A stretch of 5,956 bases of DNA from Deinococcales bacterium. Lineage in GTDB: Bacteria; Deinococcota; Deinococci; Deinococcales; Deinococcaceae. The notes below the pieces were generated by a model. The model saw only the letters and a program-made list of their open reading frames with translations. It ran no database searches and was not told the origin of the DNA. Positions 1 through 4,922 of this stretch are shown in pieces. Where the stretch lies: the NCBI GenBank assembly GCA_014378225.1, contig JACMOA010000176.1, positions 1-5,956 on the forward strand. Direction: 5' to 3'. How positions within the stretch are numbered: the first letter of the stretch is position 1; each line of letters starts with the position of its first letter. Made by a program: the position numbers and the translations under genes.

Positions 1-136
1 AGACCGCCATCAGCCACGCTGAAATCTGATAATCCGGCACTTCTCCACGGGTAAAGCCCAGAATGAGCTGCTCGAGGTCGGCGCTCGAGTGTTCACCGCC
101 GTCGCGTTTTAGGGCAATCAGGTCAGGAATTCGCAT
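1..136 (-). CDS. deoA: Pyrimidine-nucleoside (thymidine) phosphorylase, N-terminal 45 residues, cut by window edge
   Basis: The enzyme splits thymidine or uridine with phosphate into the base and (deoxy)ribose-1-phosphate in cytosolic nucleoside salvage. Only the start is present: 45 codons from an ATG at 134-136 running off the left edge. The translation begins [14 protein letters not shown] and continues with [14 protein letters not shown], matching the N-terminal helical domain of this family (DLI-x-x-KRDGG, then the IPDYQ-x-SA-x-xMA segment). Family members are roughly 420-440 residues, so about 90% of the protein lies outside. The phosphate-binding loop and catalytic residues cannot be checked. 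The start lies 36 bp after the stop of the LapA-domain gene on the same strand, so the two may be co-transcribed. The ribosome binding site is weak (TAGG about 9 nt upstream). The symbol pdp would be equally suitable. Confidence 0.88.
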   Translation of the reverse strand, partial: MRIPDLIALKRDGGEHSSADLEQLILGFTRGEVPDYQISAWLMAV

Positions 137-172
137 GGCAATAGCCTACAGCTTGAACACCGAAATCTGAGG

Positions 173-457
173 TCAACGACGGGATTTGACCCCTCGAGCA
201 ATCAGGTAGCCCAGGGCTACACCTACCAGCACCGAAATCAGCACCACCCAACCTGTGGCGATGGCAATTCCGTTGTACGCCACTCCAGGAGAGCGAAAGG
301 TAACGACACCGAAAAACCACAGAATAGTCGTTCCCAAGCGCAAATTCTGCACTACCATAATCAATATAATCAGCGCCAAAACTCCGGCAGTGATTTGCAA
401 GGGTCCGATGGCGGCTCGGCGGCGTGCGGGAGGGTTTGAAGGAGTCTGAGGATTCAT
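173..457 (-). CDS. LapA-domain (DUF1049) small inner-membrane protein
   Basis: A 94-residue membrane protein with two predicted transmembrane helices, about residues 18-36 and 65-87. The N-terminus is Pro/Arg-rich (RRR at 12-14) and the tail is basic (KSRR). VVQNL at 35-39 directly after the first helix, then a short segment and a second Gly-rich helix ending GVALGYLIARG, is the LapA/DUF1049 pattern (VQN, then a closing G-x-x-x-G helix). In E. coli LapA helps regulate lipopolysaccharide synthesis together with LapB. No lapB is visible here, and Deinococcota generally lack classical LPS, so the role is unknown. The ATG is preceded by no Shine-Dalgarno sequence but by TACAGT 5 nt upstream, which suggests a leaderless mRNA. 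The phosphorylase gene follows after 36 bp on the same strand. Confidence 0.72.
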   Translation of the reverse strand: MNPQTPSNPPARRRAAIGPLQITAGVLALIILIMVVQNLRLGTTILWFFGVVTFRSPGVAYNGIAIATGWVVLISVLVGVALGYLIARGVKSRR

Positions 458-462
458 AGCTT

Positions 463-468
463 ACTGTA
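463..468 (-). promoter_or_regulatory. Candidate -10 box of a leaderless promoter for the LapA-domain gene
   Basis: On the minus strand TACAGT ends 5 nt before the ATG, the spacing expected if transcription starts at or next to the A of the start codon. No convincing -35 hexamer lies 16-18 nt further upstream, where two CTCGAG palindromes sit (475-480 and 483-488). The call rests on the -10 match, its distance to the start and the absence of a ribosome binding site. Confidence 0.4.
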
Positions 469-540
469 CGCGCCCTCGAGCGCTCGAGTTCCGTGGTTCA
501 AGAACAGGCCAAGAACCAGTGTGCACATCGTTTTGTGCCA

Positions 541-568
541 AAGAAAAACCCCCGCTCGAGAGCGAAGG
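541..568 (-). terminator. Intrinsic terminator of tRNA-Glu
   Basis: On the minus strand, 5 nt after the encoded CCA, CCTTCGCT (plus 561-568) pairs with AGCGGGGG (plus 549-556) over 8 bp, including two T-G wobbles. The tetraloop is CTCG, and TTTTTCTT follows immediately. The loop and closing pairs are formed by one copy of the window-wide CTCGAG palindrome. It should end the tRNA transcript before the LapA-domain gene. Confidence 0.8.
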
Positions 569-572
569 CGTT

Positions 573-647
<75 letters not shown>

Positions 648-715
648 GTCCCCATTGGCACACTTGGATGCCGTTTGCGCACGTAAGCGCGAAGAAGACA
701 GTACAACATGACTCT

Positions 716-742
716 TAAAAACGCAAGCCCCCGCCCGGGCCT
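716..742 (-). terminator. Probable intrinsic terminator of phoU
   Basis: About 75 nt after the phoU stop on the minus strand, AGGCCC (plus 737-742) pairs with GGGCTT (plus 725-730) around the loop GGGCGG. GCGTTTTTAAG follows. The stem is six pairs with one wobble and the T-run is five. It is weaker than the tRNA terminator but well placed between phoU and the tRNA gene. The neighbouring GC-rich sequence allows other pairings. Confidence 0.5.
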
Positions 743-817
743 AAACAGACCTAATCTCCCTTGCCCCAGACGCCGCCACTCGGACGCAGAGAGTCTCGCT
801 TGCGCCCCGAAATGGGT

Positions 818-1459
818 CTAGCGCTGCCCGGTTTCCCAGTACCCGATTCGCTTGGCAATATTCACGATGTGGTCCCCCAAGCGCTCGAGCGAACGGGCCA
901 TACGGTTGATTTTGAGGCTGCTGGACAGGCTGCGCGGGTCCTCGAGAATGCGGGTCAGGCTCGAGCGCTGGAGTTGCTCGTAAAGCGAGTCTATGTCGTC
1001 GTCCATCTCGCGCACGGTTTCGGCAGCCGCCAGGTCCTGCTCGGTGTAGGCGTAGCTCATGCGCTCGAGCATGTCAGCCAGCCTGCCCAGCATGGGAAGC
1101 ACGTCGCCGCGTGCCGAGGGCTTCAGGTCACCGGACAGGTCTTCGAGGTCGGCAGCGATGTGAACTGCGTAATCGCCCACCCGCTCGAGGTCGGTGAGGC
1201 TTTTGAGAATCAGCAGGAAGAAGCGCAAATCTTTGGCCATCGGTTGATGGCGGGCGATGGCGTTGAGACAGGCCGACTCGAGTTCAATTTCGATGCGGTC
1301 CACTTCCAGGTCCAGAATTTTGATTTTACGGTGCAAACCCAGCAGGGAGCCGCTGGCCAGGGCAGAGCGAATTTTGCTGATTTGCTCGAGGGTTAAACTC
1401 TGCATTCTCAGAAAATCAACCGAGATGTCGTGGATGGCACTGTCGAAAACTTCACGCAT
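818..1459 (-). CDS. phoU: PhoU family phosphate-signalling regulator
   Basis: PhoU is a cytosolic helical-bundle protein that links the PstSCAB phosphate transporter to the PhoR/PhoB two-component system and damps phosphate uptake and signalling. At 213 residues it has the usual length and the family's two tandem halves. Half one has the metal-site pattern D50-x3-D54 and then QPMAKDLR at 72-79 and LERVGDYAVHIA at 91-102. Half two has D153-x3-D157 and then LERLGDHIVNIA at 191-202. The ATG is preceded by AAGGT with a 5-nt gap, the only clear Shine-Dalgarno in the window, and by a small GCTGC/GCAGC hairpin in the leader (1473-1486). No pst, phoR or phoB gene is visible on either side. A TAAAAT -10 candidate lies at 1512-1517 without a good -35. 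A probable terminator follows at 716-742. Confidence 0.95.
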   Translation of the reverse strand: MREVFDSAIHDISVDFLRMQSLTLEQISKIRSALASGSLLGLHRKIKILDLEVDRIEIELESACLNAIARHQPMAKDLRFFLLILKSLTDLERVGDYAVHIAADLEDLSGDLKPSARGDVLPMLGRLADMLERMSYAYTEQDLAAAETVREMDDDIDSLYEQLQRSSLTRILEDPRSLSSSLKINRMARSLERLGDHIVNIAKRIGYWETGQR

Positions 1460-1815
1460 AATTTACCTTATTGCTGCGGGAGCAGCGTACCGCCTTTCAC
1501 GTCTCGAGCGAATTTTACCCCAAAGAGGTCAAATCACTTGCACCGGACTTGCGGGAGAGAGGGCGGGTCGTGAAACAGCGGACAAGCGGGGGAATTCCCC
1601 TTCACAGTTGCAAAATGTAGGCCCGAGGTGTCAGAACCCGGTCAGGAACCTGAACCGCTGTCCGTCAAAGTTTGGAGAAGTGGTCTTGAAAATTCAATTG
1701 TGCTCGAGGGGGTTTGAGTCAAGTGGTGTGGGATGCAGGGTTCAGGATTGAACCGGGTTGGAGCCGGGGCATTCCTTTTTAACTGCTCTAAACCAACCGG
1801 ATAGAAACCTCTCCG

Positions 1816-1844
1816 TTGCGCTTCTCAACCCCAGACTTTATATT
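1816..1844 (+). promoter_or_regulatory. Candidate sigma-A-type promoter P1 for the hydrolase gene
   Basis: TTGCGC at 1816-1821 and TATATT at 1839-1844 are separated by exactly 17 bp. The -10 matches 5 of 6 consensus bases and the -35 matches 3 of 6. It would give a leader of about 40 nt, and that leader contains no Shine-Dalgarno sequence. This makes P2 an alternative or additional start. Confidence 0.45.
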
Positions 1845-1856
1845 GGAGCATTCAAA

Positions 1857-1886
1857 TTGAACCCAGTCTAAGAAGTGTGTTAGCGT
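1857..1886 (+). promoter_or_regulatory. Candidate leaderless promoter P2 for the hydrolase gene
   Basis: TTGAAC at 1857-1862, an 18-bp spacer and TAGCGT at 1881-1886, with only 6 nt before the ATG at 1893. This geometry predicts a transcript beginning at or beside the start codon, consistent with the missing ribosome binding site. The -35 overlaps the dyad TTCAA-A-TTGAA (1851-1861), which could be an operator. Confidence 0.4.
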
Positions 1887-1892
1887 GAACCT

Positions 1893-2855
1893 ATGAACCC
1901 GCCTACACCCCTGCTCGAGGGCTTGCACAGCTTCAAGCTTCCTATTCCCTACCCGATGAAAACTGTGACCGTGCTCGTTTCCACGGCTTCACCCATCACG
2001 CTGATAGACACGGGAGTAAACCACCTGGAAACCCAGGTGGCGCTCGAGGAGCATTTGAAATCGCTGGGATTGACTGTGCTAGACCTCGAGCGGGTGATTC
2101 TGACCCACAATCACCCGGACCACAGCGGACTTTCCGGCTGGATACAGCGCCAGAGCGGGGCCAAGGTGCTGATGTTGGACCACGAAGTTCAGGACAGCGC
2201 CCATTACCTCTCGAGCACGTGGTTCAAACCGCACCTCGAGCACCTGACCGCGCACGGCCTGCCGCCCGAACTGGCCCCCACGCTCGAGGGGTTTCAGAAG
2301 TCCCGCGCCGAAATCGATTTCCCCGAAACGGTGCAGACTTTGCAAGCGGGCGACACCCTCGAGCTGGTGGGTGAACGCTTTGAGGTGCTGTGGATGCCGG
2401 GACACTCGGATGGACACCTCACACTTTGGTCCGCAAACAGCGGCCTGCTGATTGCTGGAGACGTGCTGCTCGAGCGAATTACCCCGCACATCGGGCTTTA
2501 CGCACGCGGCAGACCGGACCCACTGGGCGATTATCTGACTTCGCTCGAGCGCATTGTGGCACTCGAGCCGCGCTCCACGGTAGTGGGGCATTATGGCCCG
2601 ACTATTGAAGGCGGCGCAGTGCGGGCCAATCAGATTCGGGAACATCACCATGAACGTCTGGAACACCTGCAAACCCTCCTCGAGCGCCCTTTAGGCGGAT
2701 TCGAGGTTTCGCTCGAGCTATTCAGGCGCGAACTTCCCGCGTCAGGGCGCAGATTTGCACTCACCGAAACCCTGGCCCACCTCGAGCACTTGAGATTGCG
2801 TGGGGTTCTGAGGCGAGAGTGGGTGAACGAGGGCTGGCTTTACGCGAAAGTTTAG
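1893..2855 (+). CDS. MBL-fold metallo-hydrolase, LACTB2-like with C-terminal winged-helix-like region
   Basis: A cytosolic metallo-beta-lactamase-fold hydrolase of 320 residues with no signal peptide. The zinc-site motifs are complete: THNHPDH at 71-77 (H72, H74, D76, H77), H171 in MPGHSDGH, D190 in IAGD, and H233 in VGHYGP. IDTG at 38-41 is the usual early strand motif. After the core, residues about 247-312 (the HHHERLEHLQ helix, then a basic LRLRGVLRREW segment) resemble the small winged-helix domain that closes LACTB2-type proteins. Human LACTB2 is a single-strand endoribonuclease, but bacterial relatives have varied or unknown substrates, so no reaction is assigned. There is no Shine-Dalgarno before the ATG; TAGCGT lies 6 nt upstream. 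The amidase follows after 96 bp on the same strand. The gene contains 13 CTCGAG copies, the most of any gene here. Confidence 0.87.
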   Translation: MNPPTPLLEGLHSFKLPIPYPMKTVTVLVSTASPITLIDTGVNHLETQVALEEHLKSLGLTVLDLERVILTHNHPDHSGLSGWIQRQSGAKVLMLDHEVQDSAHYLSSTWFKPHLEHLTAHGLPPELAPTLEGFQKSRAEIDFPETVQTLQAGDTLELVGERFEVLWMPGHSDGHLTLWSANSGLLIAGDVLLERITPHIGLYARGRPDPLGDYLTSLERIVALEPRSTVVGHYGPTIEGGAVRANQIREHHHERLEHLQTLLERPLGGFEVSLELFRRELPASGRRFALTETLAHLEHLRLRGVLRREWVNEGWLYAKV

Positions 2856-2867
2856 TGACTTGCGCCG

Positions 2868-2929
2868 CTTTGCAGGGGCCATCTCGCCAGAGAGTCCTCG
2901 AGCCTGCTTTCTCACAAGCCCCTGAAAAG
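2868..2929. repeat. Inverted repeat between the hydrolase and amidase genes
   Basis: CTTTGCAGGGGC (2868-2879) is the inverse complement of GCCCCTGAAAAG (2918-2929) with one mismatch in 12. The arms are 38 nt apart, and the interior can pair a little further (AGAGAG with CTTTCT) around a CTCGAG. There is no T-run after the right arm, so it is not a standard rho-independent terminator. It ends just upstream of the amidase -10 candidate and could be a transcript-end structure or a regulatory hairpin. Confidence 0.5.
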
Positions 2930-2936
2930 TCTGAGC

Positions 2937-2942
2937 TACACT
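2937..2942 (+). promoter_or_regulatory. Candidate -10 box for the amidase gene
   Basis: TACACT matches TAnnnT and lies 9 nt before the TTG start codon; no Shine-Dalgarno is present between them. No convincing -35 is seen 16-18 nt upstream, where the right arm of the inverted repeat lies. If real, the transcript would have almost no leader. Confidence 0.33.
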
Positions 2943-2951
2943 GAAATCACT

Positions 2952-4040
2952 TTGAAGCGCTTTACATCACACTTATTAGGATTTATCGCCGTAGGTGCGA
3001 TTCTTTTTGGCTCTGGCCGCGCAGCGCCGCGCAGCTTTCAATACCCCGATTACACCCGTGTGGTGCTGGATTTACCCCGTTCAATCCAATTTAAAGTGCT
3101 CGAGGGGTCCAGTAGCCTCAACATCGCCATCAAAGGGGTTTCTCTGCCTGCCGAGAGCGGTTTTTTTGATAGCCGGGAACTCAGTGGTTTCCGGGTGTCC
3201 TCGAGCGGAGGCGATTCTAAATGGACCTTGTTGATTAGAAAAGGTGAAAAACCTCATCGGGTCTTTCTGCTCAAAGACCCGGACGGCAAAGCCCGTTTGG
3301 TGGTAGATTACGGCACCACAGGCGGACCCACACCCACCGCTTTGAATCTGCCCAAAGCCAAAACTGCACTTCGCACCAACATGCGAGTGGTGCTGGACCC
3401 CGGTCACGGCGGCACGGATAGCGGCATGAACGGTTATGTAATGGAAAAGGAACTCACCCTGGACGTGGCCAAGCGGGTGGGAAAATTGCTCGAGGATTCG
3501 GGGGTGGAAGCGGTTTATACTCGCAGCACCGACACCCAGCTCACCCTGGACTACCGCGCACGGCAGGCCAACGCGGGAACGGTCAACGCCTTTGTGAGCA
3601 TTCACGTCAACAGCGCGGCCTCCTCGAGCGCACAAGGCATTGAGACCTTTGTATTCCGACGTCCGCTGGATAAAAGCAGTCGTAGCTTGGCGGTCAAAGA
3701 AAACGGGGGCGGCACCCAGGGCGAGGCCGTCACCAAAAAAGCTGAAACGCTGGCCTCTAACCTGATTGGCAATTTACTGGCCAGCAGCAACCTCGAGCTG
3801 TCCAGAAGTATGGCCCAAAGAGTACAGGGCAAGCTGATTGCCAACACTGCTGCGGTCAACCGAGGGGTCAAAAGCGATTACTTTTATGTGATTCGCTTTG
3901 CACACACTCCCGCTATCTTGATTGAGACGGGCTTTGGTAACCATCCGGTGGAAGGCCGCAAACTGGCGACGGACGCTTACCGCGACATCCTTGCTGAAGC
4001 TATTGCCGATGGAATCCTGGAGTTTTTAAAGGTGAAGTAA
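2952..4040 (+). CDS. Exported N-acetylmuramoyl-L-alanine amidase (AMIN-like + Amidase_3)
   Basis: A zinc amidase that cuts the bond between N-acetylmuramic acid and the L-Ala stem peptide in peptidoglycan. The 362-residue product starts at TTG, chosen because it gives a proper signal peptide: basic MKR, a hydrophobic stretch at about 8-20, then a cleavage region near GRAA (22-25). The next in-frame ATG, at 3381, would remove the signal and half the protein. Residues about 29-121 resemble an AMIN domain, which targets such amidases to peptidoglycan or the division site. Residues about 144-359 are Amidase_3, with zinc ligands H152 (DPGHGG), E165 (in MEKEL) and H218 (SIHVNS), and the catalytic-type E325 in LIETGF. 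LAVKEN near 248 is also usual. The motif after E325 reads GFGNHPVEG, where the family more often has GFLSNPxE. The enzyme acts in the cell envelope, probably in daughter-cell separation. Confidence 0.93.
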   Translation: MKRFTSHLLGFIAVGAILFGSGRAAPRSFQYPDYTRVVLDLPRSIQFKVLEGSSSLNIAIKGVSLPAESGFFDSRELSGFRVSSSGGDSKWTLLIRKGEKPHRVFLLKDPDGKARLVVDYGTTGGPTPTALNLPKAKTALRTNMRVVLDPGHGGTDSGMNGYVMEKELTLDVAKRVGKLLEDSGVEAVYTRSTDTQLTLDYRARQANAGTVNAFVSIHVNSAASSSAQGIETFVFRRPLDKSSRSLAVKENGGGTQGEAVTKKAETLASNLIGNLLASSNLELSRSMAQRVQGKLIANTAAVNRGVKSDYFYVIRFAHTPAILIETGFGNHPVEGRKLATDAYRDILAEAIADGILEFLKVK

Positions 4041-4053
4041 AGGATTTTGAGTG

Positions 4054-4188
4054 CTCGTGGGTCACTCGTCACACTAAACGGCATTGCAAAAGATTGCTCG
4101 GGCAGGACTATCCTTGTGCAGAACGACATTTGCTTCTCTCATCATTCAGGGGTCCTTATACCGAGTACCGTGACAAGTGACCCACTCG
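4054..4188. mobile_element. Small MITE-like element with terminal inverted repeats (tentative)
   Basis: TGGGTCACTCGTCAC at 4058-4072 is the inverse complement of 4170-4184 with one mismatch in 15. Weaker similarity continues inward, giving about 21 of 27 matches. The 127-bp unit (4058-4184) is flanked directly by CTCG at 4054-4057 and again at 4185-4188, in the form of a 4-bp target duplication. It lies in the gap between two convergent genes and has no coding capacity. The CTCG repeats may be coincidental because CTCGAG is so frequent here. There is no T-run, so a bidirectional terminator is less likely. Confidence 0.42.
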
Positions 4189-4272
4189 AGTTCCCTTGCT
4201 CAATTTGAGGTCGTTTTCCTAAGATTGTGTCAATGCTTATACTGTCAACGCTTAGTCAGCTTGTCTAGTTTT

Positions 4273-4845
4273 CTAGTCGCGCTCGAGAACCCGTCTCACC
4301 GCATCCGGGTAAAGCGCGTGCTCGAGCAAAAGCAAGCGCTCAGACAGGCTTTCTACCGTATCCTCCGGCAAAATCTCGAGCTGGTCTTGTAGCACTATTT
4401 CACCGCTGTCCAGGCCAGAGTCCACAAAATGAACCGTGGCCCCTGTGTACCGTTCCCCCGACTCGAGCGCCTGTTTCTGGGCCTTAAGACCTTTAAATTT
4501 GGGTAGGAGCGAAGGGTGAATATTCAGCATTTTCCCGGTCCAACGTTCGGTAAATTCACTCGAGAGCAACCGCATAAATCCAGCCAGACAAATCAAATCT
4601 ATTGGGGAGTTCTCGAACAGGCGCTGAGCTTCAGTCTCAAACTCGAGTTGACCGCCTTTTTTCCAGGGAATGTAAACCGCCTCTACACCCACATTTTTGG
4701 CCCGCTCGAGCGCATAAGCACCAGGTTTGTTGGAAATGACCAACACGATTTCTGCCAGGGTGTGATGAACTGGAAACGCCTCGAGCAGCGCCTGTAAGTT
4801 GCTACCCCGTCCAGAGGCTAAAACCGCGATTTTTTTGGAAGTCAT
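4273..4845 (-). CDS. purN: Phosphoribosylglycinamide formyltransferase (GAR transformylase)
   Basis: PurN transfers the formyl group from 10-formyltetrahydrofolate to glycinamide ribonucleotide, the third step of purine synthesis, in the cytosol. The 190-residue length is typical. The GAR phosphate-binding loop SGRGSNLQALL begins at residue 11. The catalytic triad is N108 and H110 in LNIHPSLLPKFKG, and D146 in TGATVHFVDSGLDSGE. The folate-site segment LAGFMRLLS spans 87-95. All key residues are present. The ATG has no Shine-Dalgarno but has TAAACT 6 nt upstream, suggesting a leaderless mRNA. No other pur gene is adjacent: the upstream neighbour diverges and the downstream neighbour converges, so purN is a single-gene unit. 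The gene holds 8 CTCGAG sites, and all seven of its Leu-Glu pairs are written CTC GAG. No clear terminator was found downstream. Confidence 0.97.
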   Translation of the reverse strand: MTSKKIAVLASGRGSNLQALLEAFPVHHTLAEIVLVISNKPGAYALERAKNVGVEAVYIPWKKGGQLEFETEAQRLFENSPIDLICLAGFMRLLSSEFTERWTGKMLNIHPSLLPKFKGLKAQKQALESGERYTGATVHFVDSGLDSGEIVLQDQLEILPEDTVESLSERLLLLEHALYPDAVRRVLERD

Positions 4846-4851
4846 GAGCAG

Positions 4852-4880
4852 AGTTTAAATCAGAGAGGACGCTCGAGCAA
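4852..4880 (-). promoter_or_regulatory. Candidate leaderless promoter of purN
   Basis: On the minus strand, TTGCTC (plus 4875-4880), a 17-bp spacer and TAAACT (plus 4852-4857), then 6 nt to the ATG. The -35 overlaps a CTCGAG at 4872-4877. It has the best geometry of the promoter candidates in the window and agrees with the missing ribosome binding site. No purine-type operator or riboswitch fits in the 77-bp gap shared with the acyltransferase. Confidence 0.5.
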
Positions 4881-4922
4881 AAATCTTTTTCGGTCTGCGA
4901 TATGCTATCTTCACACTCGCCT

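Larger units (their letters stand above)
1460..1892. other. 433-bp divergent intergenic region between phoU and the hydrolase gene; no gene recognised
   Basis: No plausible protein was found here. One plus-strand frame stays open from inside phoU to 1751, but its translation has no recognisable family features and looks like antisense read-through. Elements seen are: a phoU leader hairpin (1473-1486); a minus-strand TAAAAT at 1512-1517 with TTGACC at 1527-1532, too close to be its -35; a perfect 12-bp palindrome GGGGAATTCCCC at 1589-1600; inverted repeats TTGAA-AA-TTCAA at 1686-1697, GGTTCA-GGAT-TGAACC at 1739-1754 and TTCAA-A-TTGAA at 1851-1861; CTCGAG at 1503 and 1703; and two plus-strand promoter candidates close to 1893. 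The length exceeds what two promoters need, so an unrecognised small RNA or decayed sequence is possible. Confidence 0.6.

Noticed and set aside
698..726. Minus-strand TTGCGT-17-TACTGT as a tRNA-Glu promoter
   Set aside because: Only 3 of 6 matches in each box, about 50 bp from the tRNA, and the -35 overlaps the probable phoU terminator. The spacing is right but the support is too weak to list.
761..1396. 211-codon plus-strand open frame over phoU
   Set aside because: It is the antisense of phoU, whose two-repeat signature on the minus strand is unambiguous.
1512..1532. TTGACC and TAAAAT upstream of phoU as a promoter pair
   Set aside because: Both hexamers look good alone but are only 9 bp apart. 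TAAAAT has no good -35 at 16-18 bp, so I note it only as a possible -10.
1257..1751. Plus-strand open frame antisense to phoU and extending into the gap
   Set aside because: The first part is the shadow of phoU. The rest gives no recognisable family pattern, has no good start signal, and looks like an open frame by chance.
4058..4184. The inverted repeats as a bidirectional terminator for amidase and purN
   Set aside because: The arms are 97 nt apart with no T-run on either strand; an inserted element fits better.
4199..4216. CTCA-ATT-TGAG followed by GTCGTTTT as an amidase terminator
   Set aside because: The stem is only four pairs, the T-run is short and offset, and it lies about 160 bp after the stop codon.
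4221..4255. Two TTGACA copies on the minus strand downstream of purN, about 15 bp apart, as promoters
   Set aside because: Neither has a -10 box at 16-18 bp and no gene starts there on the minus strand before the converging amidase.
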